From the NCBI GenBank assembly GCA_023435985.1, contig JAEZKY010000350.1, positions 1-21,024 of the forward strand: DNA of 21,024 nucleotides, read 5' to 3'. The translations under genes and the position numbers were made by a program. Source of the DNA: Bacillota bacterium (lineage in GTDB: Bacteria; Bacillota; Clostridia; Clostridiales; Clostridiaceae). This document shows, piece after piece, positions 1-7,575 of this stretch; position 1 is the stretch's first letter; every line of letters starts with the position of its first letter. The notes beneath the pieces were generated by a model that had not been told where the DNA came from, did not search any database, and worked only from the letters and a program-made list of their open reading frames with translations.

Positions 1-131
1 TTTCTCCAGACTTTATTATAAAGTGTGAATGTTTTGAAGATTTCATAGAAGAGAAAATGGCATGGATAAATGGATTGGAGGGTGTTGGAAGAATGAGGGT
101 GTCGTCAATCATTTTTATAAAAACACAATAA
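1..131 (+). CDS. Lrp/AsnC-family regulator, C-terminal end (partial)
   Basis: An open frame enters from the left edge (codons from base 3) and stops at TAA 129-131, giving 42 residues with no start codon in the window. The residues read as the last part of an RAM (ligand-sensing) domain: an amphipathic helix (FEDFIEEKMAWI), then LEGVGRMRVSSIIFIK. This matches the usual Lrp/AsnC ending of helix, then 'GV.R.RTS', then a final strand. Proteins of this family are small DNA-binding regulators that respond to amino acids or related ligands; the helix-turn-helix half would lie upstream of the window. The target and ligand cannot be judged. It could be another alpha-beta sandwich protein, since only the tail is visible. 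Confidence 0.6.
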   Translation, partial: SPDFIIKCECFEDFIEEKMAWINGLEGVGRMRVSSIIFIKTQ

Positions 132-221
132 TTGTCCACGTCAAAAAAATCAACTAAGAAATAAAAAAGACTGGCTGCCAGGTGAAGCAGTTATCAATAT
201 AGAATAAAAATAGAAGAAAAG

Positions 222-290
222 AGAGAGCATAAAAGCGAGTAGAGTAGAGCCATTAGATTGGTTCTGGCAATTCGAATTTATGCTCTTTTT
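222..290 (+). terminator. Hairpin terminator with branched loop after the Lrp-like gene
   Basis: A 10-bp perfect stem pairs 224-233 (AGAGCATAAA) with 277-286 (TTTATGCTCT), followed by a T run (286-290). The 43-nt loop holds a second helix, 245-250 (AGAGCC) with 260-265 (GGTTCT, one G-U). Stem plus T run support an intrinsic terminator. The large folded loop is unusual for a plain terminator. Confidence 0.6.
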
Positions 291-364
291 AAATTCAAAA
301 CTCAATTAAAAAGCCGAGTATAATTTTTAAGATTAAACTGATGATAAATGTTTTAAGTATGATG

Positions 365-373
365 TGATATAAT
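365..373 (+). promoter_or_regulatory. Extended -10 promoter for the sensor kinase/response regulator pair
   Basis: TGA-TATAAT at 365-373 is a perfect -10 hexamer with an upstream TG. No convincing -35 lies 16-18 bases upstream, which is tolerated for extended -10 promoters. Transcription would start near 380, about 65 bases before the kinase start. A second TATAAT at 414-419 is closer to the gene but has no -35 or TG motif. Confidence 0.5.
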
Positions 374-384
374 TTAATTGGAAA

Positions 385-400
385 ATTAAAACGTATACAA
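385..400 (+). promoter_or_regulatory. Candidate CcpA (cre) operator
   Basis: The 16 bases ATTAAAACGTATACAA fit the Gram-positive cre consensus WTGNNARCGNWWWCAW at all fixed positions except one (T for G at the third base). The site sits just downstream of the TATAAT at 368-373, overlapping the start of the transcript, where bound CcpA would block transcription. Carbon catabolite repression of a sugar-sensing two-component system would be expected, but this is a motif match only. Confidence 0.4.
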
Positions 401-446
401 TTATTATTGGTATTATAATCCCAAAGTGATATATAGGGGTGATGTA

Positions 447-2318
447 ATGAGCTTAAAATATGTTTGGCTTAAAATTATAGAAGCAAAGAAGAGAGCATAT
501 AGAAAAATTTATAGCTTATTTTATTCAAAGAGAAATAGCATTAAGTTTAAAATTCAATGTTACTTAACAATATTTTCACTGATACCACTTTTAGTAATAG
601 GAATTGTTAGTTATACAATTTCGAAAGCTGCTATAGATAACAAAGTAAAAGATTATTCAAGGCAGTCCATAAGGCAGACAGCAGAAAATATTGAAACCAT
701 GCTAAATAATTGTAAGGACAGCCTTATGCAGATAATTTCTAATCCTGATGTAATATCAAGTTTAAAGTCTGTTGTAAAAGATGAGGAAAATTCAAACTAT
801 AGCGGTGAAATTTTAAGTAATATACCATTAGCAACTAAACTTGCATACCATATAGCAACTACACAAGAGGTTCAGACAATCTCATTTATCTCGCCTAAGT
901 ATTATTTAAAAGGTACTTACTATTGTTCAGATGATGTACTAAAAGGGAACTCCTCGTACTATCAGGAAATCATAAGTAATGATAACAACTATACTTGGTT
1001 TTCTACGAGAGCAGCAAGGTATGGATATCAAGACAATCAGAGAGTGAATGTATTTTCTCTTGGAAAGCAGGTATATAACTTAGATGATATGAGACCATTG
1101 AACCTTGCAGCTGTTATTGACATTAGAGAGGACAAGCTGTCTGAGATCTGCAGTAAATCAAGTCAAGGAGATATGACGGATCAATGTTTTGTAATTGATG
1201 AAAATGGAATGATAATAGCTCATCCAGATAAGAGCATGCTTTATAAAAATATAAATGAATTATTTAGTAGCAGAGATATTTCTAATATTATGAAAAGTTC
1301 TGAATACATATCAAGCTTTGAAACAAAATATTTAGATGAATCAGTTGTAGCAAATTCGTTAAAATTAAAAGGATGTAACTGGAGAGTTATTAATATTGTA
1401 AAAAGTAAATATTTATATAGAGAATCAGATCAAGTTGTACGGATAATATTTATTGTGGCATTTATTTGTGTAATTTTCTCATCTATTTTTTCTGCATTCA
1501 TAGCAGCTGGAATTTCAAGACCATTAAAAGATATGAGCAAAATTATGAGGAAAGTAGTTGCAGGAAGTCTGAATGAAAAAATAGGAATCAATAGGAAAAC
1601 TTCAGAAGAGGTTATAATACTTCAGGAAAGCTATAATTTCATGATACATAAGATTCAAGAATTACTAGATAAAGTATATGAAGAGCAAAGTAATAAGAGG
1701 ATAGCCGAGATTAAAGCATTAGAGGCACAAATAAACCCTCATTTTTTATACAATACTTTAGATGCAATAAAATGGACAGCATTATTTCAAAAAGCAAATA
1801 ATACGGCAGAAATGGCAAATATGCTTTCAAGGCTGTTGCATATAAGTTTAGGTAGAGGAAATGAAGTTATTCCATTTGAAGAAGAACTTGAACATGTTAA
1901 GTGTTATTTAGGAATTCAGAAATTTAGATTTAATTTTAATATAGATGTAAATTTTAACATAGATGAAGAAACAATGAAATTAAAAGTTCCAAAGATAATA
2001 TTACAGCCTATAGTAGAGAATTCCATTTTACATGGATTGTCGGACAAACTTAAAGGAGGAATAATAGAGATTAGTAGCTCAATTAATCAAGATAAAGTTA
2101 ATATTGAAATAATTGATAATGGATGTGGTTTTGATATTAACGAGAATGATATTACTAAAGAATCAAAACGAAAGACTGGCCAATCATTTTCAGGTATAGG
2201 TATTGCAAATGTTCAGGAAAGGATAAAACTTATATGTGGAAGGGAATATGGAATTGCCGTGGAAAGTGAGATAAATCAAGGAACTAAGATTAAGATTTCT
2301 TTACCTAAAATGGAATGA
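447..2318 (+). CDS. YesM-type sensor histidine kinase
   Basis: Membrane sensor kinase that would detect an extracellular sugar signal and phosphorylate the response regulator encoded next. Order of parts (623 residues from ATG 447): membrane segment about 38-58, a large extracellular region of dCache type (about 60-325), membrane segment about 331-356, HAMP linker, then the His_kinase/YesM domain with QINPHFLYNT (phospho-accepting H432) and an ATPase domain with IDNGCGF (D557) and GIGIANVQERI. This PHFLYN box is specific to the LytS/YesM class. An in-frame GTG at 426 gives 7 more residues, but AGGGGTGAT (435-443) places the ribosome at ATG 447. The stop is 10 bases before the next start, so both genes are co-transcribed. 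Members of this class usually sit beside CUT1 sugar importers, as here. Confidence 0.93.
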   Translation: MSLKYVWLKIIEAKKRAYRKIYSLFYSKRNSIKFKIQCYLTIFSLIPLLVIGIVSYTISKAAIDNKVKDYSRQSIRQTAENIETMLNNCKDSLMQIISNPDVISSLKSVVKDEENSNYSGEILSNIPLATKLAYHIATTQEVQTISFISPKYYLKGTYYCSDDVLKGNSSYYQEIISNDNNYTWFSTRAARYGYQDNQRVNVFSLGKQVYNLDDMRPLNLAAVIDIREDKLSEICSKSSQGDMTDQCFVIDENGMIIAHPDKSMLYKNINELFSSRDISNIMKSSEYISSFETKYLDESVVANSLKLKGCNWRVINIVKSKYLYRESDQVVRIIFIVAFICVIFSSIFSAFIAAGISRPLKDMSKIMRKVVAGSLNEKIGINRKTSEEVIILQESYNFMIHKIQELLDKVYEEQSNKRIAEIKALEAQINPHFLYNTLDAIKWTALFQKANNTAEMANMLSRLLHISLGRGNEVIPFEEELEHVKCYLGIQKFRFNFNIDVNFNIDEETMKLKVPKIILQPIVENSILHGLSDKLKGGIIEISSSINQDKVNIEIIDNGCGFDINENDITKESKRKTGQSFSGIGIANVQERIKLICGREYGIAVESEINQGTKIKISLPKME

Positions 2319-2328
2319 GGTGTGTACT

Positions 2329-3957
2329 ATGTTTGGTGTTTTATTAGTTGATGATGAGGTGATTGTGCGATTGGGTATAAAATCCATGATTGATTGGGAG
2401 CGATTAGGTTTAACAGTTATCGGAGATACCTCAAATGGACAAGAAGCTATGGAAGTTTTTAAGAAATTCAATCCGGAAATCGTTATAACAGATATAAAAA
2501 TGCCCATAATGGACGGGATAGAATTTATTAAGAATATAAGAGCTATAAACTCTGAGACAAAGATAATAATTTTGACTTGTTTGCAGGATTTCGAATATGC
2601 AAAAGAAGCAATAAGCCTTGGAGCCTCTGAATACTTTGTAAAATCAGATATGATGCCGGCTGATATGGAACGTATCTTGATTAAAGTAAGAGATTCTATT
2701 GTGATAGAGCAGGATAAGGAGATTAAATTAAATGAAATGAGAATTAAAGCCTTAAAAAGCAAAGTTGTTGAAAAGGAGCAATTCTTATGGGAACTTTCTA
2801 TGAATGCTGTCTCTTGGAATGAAGCTACAAAAAGCATAATACAGCAAATGGATTTAAGTTATTTAATGAATGGGTATTTTGTTTTTAATGTGAGTGTGGA
2901 CTACTATGAAAAAGTGACTGCAGGAATGCTAGAGCAGGAAAAAATAAAGTTACTCGACAAAGTTCATAATATTGTAGAGAGTACAGTTAATGGTGAAGTT
3001 TCATGTAAAGGTGAAGTATATAATGGAAACAGTGGAGAAGTAAATCTTATTCTAAAGGTAATGAATTATGCTAGTGAATTAAATAAATCTGAGATTCTAA
3101 ATTCTATAGGAGAAAAGATTATAAAGGCCATAAAGACGGAATTGAAATATAGTATAACAATTGGAATTAGTGATACTGTTAACAATTTAGAAAGTTTAAA
3201 TAAAGGATATACTCAAGCTAAAAATGCCAGTAACTTTAAAGTTTTTAATGGTTGCGGAAAAATTATTAGTTACGCAAATACAATTTCGCAAAATATTATT
3301 AATAGGCAAATTAGCTTAGACTTTAAAAAAATAAGAGATTATATATATTTATTAAAACGCAGTGAAACAAATATATTAATAGAAGATATATTTAATCAAA
3401 TTGCAGAATTAAGAGATTATGAGGCACTTAATACAATACCATTGGAATTGGTAGTTTCATTAATAAGTATATATTCAGAAATATGTAAGGATGCAGATAT
3501 TATAAATAATAAGAAAAAAGCTTTTTATGAGCAGATTAAATATCTCGAAACTATTGAAGACATAATAGGTTGGTTTAAGTTGGTATTTAATGAGGCTATA
3601 GACATGGTTAAGGATATATATAATTCTGATAAAAATAGTGTTTCAAAAGCACGAAGTTATATAGAAGAAAACTTTGCAAGGGAGATTTCGCTGCAAACAA
3701 TAAGCAACCATGTTCATTTAAGTAAAAATTATTTTGTAAACTTGTTTAAAAAAGAGATGAATGAGAGTTTTGTTGATTATCTTACAAAGGTAAGAATTAA
3801 AAAAGCTAAAAGTTTATTAGAGAATTCGGAGCTTAAAATTAATGACATAGGAATACGTGTTGGAATAGAGGATCCAAGATATTTTTCTAAGGTTTTTAAA
3901 AAAAGTACTGGCTATACACCAAAGGAATATAGGAAAATAGCATATAGTATGAAGTAG
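2329..3957 (+). CDS. YesN-type response regulator, REC plus AraC-type DNA-binding domain
   Basis: Cytoplasmic transcription factor, partner of the kinase just upstream, likely activator of the importer and glycosidase genes downstream. The N-terminal receiver domain (about 1-125) has LLVDDE, the phosphorylation site D55 in IVITDIKMP, and K105 in YFVKSD. A long middle region (about 130-430) of the YesN type follows. The C-terminal AraC domain (about 440-542) has two helix-turn-helix units and ends in the characteristic PRYFSKVFKKSTGYTPKEYR signature. GTG 2320 is a possible longer start, but GAGGTG at 2317-2322, overlapping the kinase stop, fits ATG 2329 better. A 13-bp terminator closes the unit at about 4000-4043. 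Confidence 0.93.
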   Translation: MFGVLLVDDEVIVRLGIKSMIDWERLGLTVIGDTSNGQEAMEVFKKFNPEIVITDIKMPIMDGIEFIKNIRAINSETKIIILTCLQDFEYAKEAISLGASEYFVKSDMMPADMERILIKVRDSIVIEQDKEIKLNEMRIKALKSKVVEKEQFLWELSMNAVSWNEATKSIIQQMDLSYLMNGYFVFNVSVDYYEKVTAGMLEQEKIKLLDKVHNIVESTVNGEVSCKGEVYNGNSGEVNLILKVMNYASELNKSEILNSIGEKIIKAIKTELKYSITIGISDTVNNLESLNKGYTQAKNASNFKVFNGCGKIISYANTISQNIINRQISLDFKKIRDYIYLLKRSETNILIEDIFNQIAELRDYEALNTIPLELVVSLISIYSEICKDADIINNKKKAFYEQIKYLETIEDIIGWFKLVFNEAIDMVKDIYNSDKNSVSKARSYIEENFAREISLQTISNHVHLSKNYFVNLFKKEMNESFVDYLTKVRIKKAKSLLENSELKINDIGIRVGIEDPRYFSKVFKKSTGYTPKEYRKIAYSMK

Positions 3958-3999
3958 TTTTAAAGAGTTTATTAATTAAATTATTTTCTAACAAAGTTA

Positions 4000-4043
4000 T
4001 TGCAGGACATTAGAAGTATTAATAATGTTCTGCAACTTTTTTT
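4000..4043 (+). terminator. Terminator of the kinase/regulator operon
   Basis: A 13-bp stem pairs 4000-4012 (TTGCAGGACATTA) with 4023-4035 (TAATGTTCTGCAA; one G-U), loop 10 nt, followed by CTTTTTTTATT. This is a classic intrinsic terminator. Confidence 0.88.
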
Positions 4044-4179
4044 ATTATCAGCCATACTCTGCTTAGATCTTATGCTAAATAATATATATATTGCAATAAT
4101 AAAATTGCATTCTAAATGTCTATGAGCTAAGTAAATATAGAAATGTAAAATGCATAAGATTAATTGTAGCATATATAAT

Positions 4180-4213
4180 AAAAAAATCCTGCAAACACAT
4201 CGTTCACAGGATC
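4180..4213 (-). terminator. Terminator of the minus-strand lipoprotein gene
   Basis: Read on the minus strand, GATCCTG (from 4213 back to 4207) pairs with CAGGAT (4191-4186) and is followed by a T run (4186-4180). The stem is short (6 bp) with a 15-nt loop, and lies 30 bases past the stop of the gene ending at 4244. Confidence 0.65.
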
Positions 4214-4243
4214 TTTATTAAAACAAATTACTATATGTTATAA

Positions 4244-4738
4244 CTAGCAATCAAGTTTAAATGGTTCTTCTTTCAATGTATTAGTAATATCATTTTTATC
4301 TATTATTATAAATTTACCTTCTACTGATTTAAAATTTTTATCCATTTTATCATTGGTAAAAGTGATACTATCTTTTGCGTTCTTACCTTTTATTACATCA
4401 GAACTAAAAATTGTATCTTCCATAGAATTATCAACTGAAATATCACCAACTTGTACTGTTATATCCTTGTCACCTTTGTTTTCTATTTCTAGATTTATTT
4501 CTGGTCCCATAGCTCCATCTCTATCTACACCAGTATAAGTTACTTTTGCAAACTCATCATCAAAAATAACTTTACTTTCTGCCTTTTTATCATCTTTAGT
4601 ATCCTTTTTGTCTGCAGAATCAGATGCGCTTGTGCTATTAGATGAATTTGCTGTTTCTTTAGAAGAAGAATCACCACAACCTACCAAACTCAATATAGTT
4701 ACTGTACATACTAAAATACTTATTAATCTCTTTTTCAC
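4244..4738 (-). CDS. Small secreted lipoprotein, unknown function
   Basis: Predicted lipoprotein of 164 residues anchored on the outer face of the membrane. The signal peptide (MKKRLISIL...) ends in a lipobox LVGC with Cys21 as the lipid-bearing residue. A Ser/Thr/Lys/Asp-rich linker (about 22-55) follows, then a beta-rich domain with the pattern 'VTYTGVDRDG...INLEIENKGDKDITVQV', typical of immunoglobulin-like extracellular domains (DUF4352/FxLYD-like folds). The start is GTG, fixed by AAGGGGG seven bases upstream (4746-4752). It has its own promoter and terminator and points against the sugar locus around it, so it is probably an independent gene. I do not recognise a specific function; stress or envelope roles would be a guess. 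Confidence 0.8.
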   Translation of the reverse strand: MKKRLISILVCTVTILSLVGCGDSSSKETANSSNSTSASDSADKKDTKDDKKAESKVIFDDEFAKVTYTGVDRDGAMGPEINLEIENKGDKDITVQVGDISVDNSMEDTIFSSDVIKGKNAKDSITFTNDKMDKNFKSVEGKFIIIDKNDITNTLKEEPFKLDC

Positions 4739-4777
4739 CGTATATCCCCCTTAAAAATAAAAAATGTTTATATTATT

Positions 4778-4805
4778 ATTGTATATATATTTAACATTTT
4801 GTCAA
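4778..4805 (-). promoter_or_regulatory. Sigma-A promoter of the lipoprotein gene
   Basis: On the minus strand TTGACA (4805-4800), a 16-base spacer and TACAAT (4783-4778) form a near-consensus vegetative promoter. The transcript would start about 35 bases before the GTG start. Confidence 0.75.
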
Positions 4806-5215
4806 ATTATATTAATAGAGTAAATAACGACCATATGGTGATTTTAATTCCATACATTAATAAAATAAACAGCTTTTTATGTGCTTAACTCTATGCTCAT
4901 AAGAATATAAAAAGCTAAAGGATAGATTTTATTATTAATTATTCTTGAATTTTTTATTTTGCAACATATATATAAAACTATTAGTAAAAGATAACTAACC
5001 CTTACTAGCCTTATAATCAATCTTTAAGTTTAAATAATTGTTAGGTAGTTATGAAGTTTAAGAAATAAAAATCTTTAAATATTACACTTATATTTAAATA
5101 ATGCAGGTAAGTGAATTAATTTATATAAGTTTATTAATGATTAACTTTAAGTATATTTATTTATTGCACAAATTTAATTATTTTTTTGATTTTCTATAAA
5201 TTCATATTTTAGTAT
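4806..5215. other. Gene-free AT-rich region upstream of the sugar-binding protein gene
   Basis: About 410 bases with no credible gene. It contains a 10-bp inverted repeat, 4871-4880 (AGCTTTTTAT) with 4907-4916 (ATAAAAAGCT), without a T run on the plus strand. Several near-copies of CTTTAAGTTTAAAT/CTTTAAATATT lie around 5018-5100. Such repeats could be sites for the YesN-type regulator but are also expected by chance in DNA this AT-rich. Confidence 0.4.
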
Positions 5216-5221
5216 TATAAT
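5193..5221 (+). promoter_or_regulatory. Probable activator-dependent promoter of the ABC importer genes
   Basis: A perfect TATAAT lies at 5216-5221, 45 bases before the binding-protein start. The -35 position (5193-5198, TCTATA) is poor. A good -10 without a -35 fits a promoter that needs an activator such as the upstream AraC-type response regulator; that link is inference. Confidence 0.5.
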
Positions 5222-5265
5222 AGCATGAAATGAAACTTTAAAAACATTAGAGGGGGAAAAATATT

Positions 5266-6558
5266 ATGAAATGTAAACGGTTAGTATGTACGGTGATAGC
5301 TATTGCTTGCACTTTGTCATTAGGAATTACAGGCTGCTCAAGCGGCAGTTCAAAAACATCTACTGAAAGTGCACCTGCTAAGACAAGTGATTCTCCAGTA
5401 GAACTTGTATTTTGGAATCCTTTTGGTGGTGGTGATGGAGATTACGAAGATAAGATTGTTAAGGATTTTAATGATTCCCAAAAAGAAGTTGTTATTAAAC
5501 AATTAAGGCTTGATTCAGCAGATTATTATGCAAAGCTTGGAACAGCGCTTGCTTCTGGAAAAGGGCCAGATATTGCTATAGCTCATGTTGATAAAATAGC
5601 ACCTTTTGTAAAAGCAAAACAGATATTAGCTTTGGATGATATAGTTTCTAAAGTTGGACTTAGTTATGATGAAATAACAGATTCTAATGCTAAAAGTGTA
5701 GTGTTTAATGGAAAGCATTATGCAGTACCAATAGATACGCATTTTCATGTGATGTATTACAATACGGATATACTTAAAAAAGCAGATTTACTTACTGATG
5801 ATGGAAAACCTAAACTTGAAGATGTATCAAAAGAAGGATTTGTAAAATTTCTACAACAAATAAAGGAAAAGGTACCGGATGTTACACCTATGTCTGTTAA
5901 TACTCCGTATTTTCAAGAACCATTCTATAATTTGTATTATGAAGCTGGAGGAAATTTACTTAATGATGATTTGACTAAGGCTGAAGTTAATAATGATAAA
6001 GCGCTTGATGTTTTGAATTTTTATATGAATTTATATGATACAAAACTTAGTGATGTTAATGATAAAACTCCGTGGCAGACCTTTAGTGATGGTAAATCAG
6101 CAATATGGTTTGGAGGAGTTTGGGAGGCAGGCCAGCATTTTGACGATAAAGAACACAAGATTGCGGCTGTACCACTTCCACCGATATTTGGAAGTGAAAC
6201 TCATTGGGCTAGCTCTCATACATTGATAGTTCCTTCTTATGTAGATTCAGCAAAACAAGAAGCAGCAATGAAATTTGCTAAATATTATACAGAAGTTGGT
6301 GGAAAGACATGGGGACAAGCTGGACATGTACCTGCAGGAAAAGCAGTTGCTGAAAGTTCAGAATACACTGGGTTACCTTATAGAAACGAATTTATAGCAG
6401 CTCAAAAGACAGTTAAGTTTGCTCCGCCAACAGATAAATATAACTCAATCGATACAGCAATACAAGAAGTTTTACAGAACATAGTATTTAAAAAGGTTAC
6501 CCCTCAAGAAGGGCTTCAGACAATGGAGAAAAATATTAATGATATATTAGGTAATTAG
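5266..6558 (+). CDS. ABC transporter sugar-binding lipoprotein (SBP family 1)
   Basis: Extracellular solute-binding protein of a CUT1 importer; captures a sugar or oligosaccharide and delivers it to the two permeases downstream. 430 residues. Signal peptide with lipobox ITGC (Cys24), then a Ser/Thr-rich linker and a family-1 binding fold beginning VELVFWNPFGGGDGDYEDKI, with KGPDIAIAHVDKI and AIWFGGVWEAG, typical of this family. The many aromatic residues (Trp, Tyr) suit stacking against sugars. AGGGGG at 5251-5256 sets the ATG start. It is followed by a strong hairpin and then the permease genes, the usual order for highly expressed binding proteins. The substrate is unknown; neighbouring glycosidases suggest a plant cell-wall side-chain oligosaccharide, perhaps arabinose-containing. 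Confidence 0.93.
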   Translation: MKCKRLVCTVIAIACTLSLGITGCSSGSSKTSTESAPAKTSDSPVELVFWNPFGGGDGDYEDKIVKDFNDSQKEVVIKQLRLDSADYYAKLGTALASGKGPDIAIAHVDKIAPFVKAKQILALDDIVSKVGLSYDEITDSNAKSVVFNGKHYAVPIDTHFHVMYYNTDILKKADLLTDDGKPKLEDVSKEGFVKFLQQIKEKVPDVTPMSVNTPYFQEPFYNLYYEAGGNLLNDDLTKAEVNNDKALDVLNFYMNLYDTKLSDVNDKTPWQTFSDGKSAIWFGGVWEAGQHFDDKEHKIAAVPLPPIFGSETHWASSHTLIVPSYVDSAKQEAAMKFAKYYTEVGGKTWGQAGHVPAGKAVAESSEYTGLPYRNEFIAAQKTVKFAPPTDKYNSIDTAIQEVLQNIVFKKVTPQEGLQTMEKNINDILGN

Positions 6559-6570
6559 TTGTTATTAAAA

Positions 6571-6610
6571 AAGTATAAAAATTGCAGCTTATGATGCAAT
6601 TTTTATACTT
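6571..6610 (+). terminator. Intercistronic hairpin (partial terminator or 3'-end protector)
   Basis: A perfect 16-bp stem, 6571-6586 (AAGTATAAAAATTGCA) with 6595-6610 (TGCAATTTTTATACTT), with an 8-nt loop. It lies between the binding-protein gene and the first permease. There is no separate T run after the stem, so it is likely a leaky terminator or a stabiliser of the upstream mRNA, allowing more binding protein than permease. Confidence 0.7.
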
Positions 6611-6634
6611 AAGTTTAGGAGGCGAAATGTTTAT

Positions 6635-7561
6635 ATGGGCACAAAATTAGAGGTATCAAACACAGATTCTAAAGTAGTTAAAGAAAATAAAATGGCTAAG
6701 ACAATTAAGAATGAAATGTCAGCCCTAGCATTTTTGGCCCCATTTCTTGTAGTTTTTATTATATTCTACATTTGGCCTGTGATAAAAGGCGGATATATGA
6801 GCTTTTTTTCATGGGGAGTAGCTGGGGCAGATAAATATGTTGGATTCAAAAATTATATTAGCATTTTGAAAAATAAAGATTTCTATAGTAATCTATGGCA
6901 TTCTTTTTATTTTTTAATAATATCGGCACCAATTATAATTGCTTTGGGACTTGCACTTGCTATGATAGTTAACCAAAAAATAATATTTAGAACTGCAATT
7001 AGGGGAATATATTTTATGCCATATGTGTTATCAGTTTCTGTAGTAAGTTTTATTTGGCTCAGAATGTTTGATTCCAACAATGGATTAGTCAATGCAGTTA
7101 TTTCCAAGATAGGCATTCATGGAAATATAAGCTGGTTAACAGATTCAAATTATGCATGGTGGGCAATAGATATAACAACGGTCTGGTGGACAGTCGGCTT
7201 TGTAATGGTTTTATTCCTAGCAGGCCTTCAAGAAATACCTGAAGAATTATATGAAGCAAGTTCTATTGATGGAGCGAGTTCATTTCAAAAGTTTATACAT
7301 ATAACTTTACCATCTTTGTCAGGTGTAATTCGCGTACAAGTATTTTTTCAAGTAATAGCAGGTTTAAAAATCTTTGGACAACCACATATTATGACTCAGG
7401 GTGGCCCTGGAGATGCTACCAATACAATAATAAGATATATTTATATGACAGGGTTTAAGAAAGATGCTTTTGGTATGGCATCAGCCCAATCAATCCTCTT
7501 CTGTATCATTATGCTCATAGTAGCAGCACTTCAATATAGATTTGTAAATAAGAAAGATTAA
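6635..7561 (+). CDS. ABC sugar transporter permease (MalF/UgpA type)
   Basis: Inner-membrane permease of the CUT1 importer; pairs with the second permease encoded next. 308 residues with about six membrane helices; the first (FLAPFLVVFIIFYIWPVI) opens with the usual LAP..FL..F..WP pattern of this family. The EAA loop that contacts the ATPase is visible as EELYEASSIDGASSFQKF followed by ITLPSL. AGGAGG (6617-6622) lies 12 bases before ATG 6635. A nearer ATG at 6627 is out of frame and stops after seven codons, so 6635 is taken, although the spacing is longer than ideal. No ATPase gene is in the locus. Confidence 0.93.
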   Translation: MGTKLEVSNTDSKVVKENKMAKTIKNEMSALAFLAPFLVVFIIFYIWPVIKGGYMSFFSWGVAGADKYVGFKNYISILKNKDFYSNLWHSFYFLIISAPIIIALGLALAMIVNQKIIFRTAIRGIYFMPYVLSVSVVSFIWLRMFDSNNGLVNAVISKIGIHGNISWLTDSNYAWWAIDITTVWWTVGFVMVLFLAGLQEIPEELYEASSIDGASSFQKFIHITLPSLSGVIRVQVFFQVIAGLKIFGQPHIMTQGGPGDATNTIIRYIYMTGFKKDAFGMASAQSILFCIIMLIVAALQYRFVNKKD

Positions 7562-7575
7562 GGAAAAGGAGGATT

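Noticed and set aside
2301..2837. 178-codon open frame on the minus strand within the response regulator gene
   Set aside because: It lies opposite the conserved receiver domain, has no ribosome site and its translation is low-complexity Ser/Ile-rich; typical antisense shadow of AT-rich coding DNA.
3981..4172. 63-codon minus-strand open frame
   Set aside because: It runs through the operon terminator hairpin, lacks a ribosome site and shows no family pattern.
5018..5100. Repeated CTTTAA(G)TTTAAA-like words as a repeat array or CRISPR-like element
   Set aside because: The copies are short, imperfect and irregularly spaced, as expected in DNA of this base composition; no spacer-repeat regularity.
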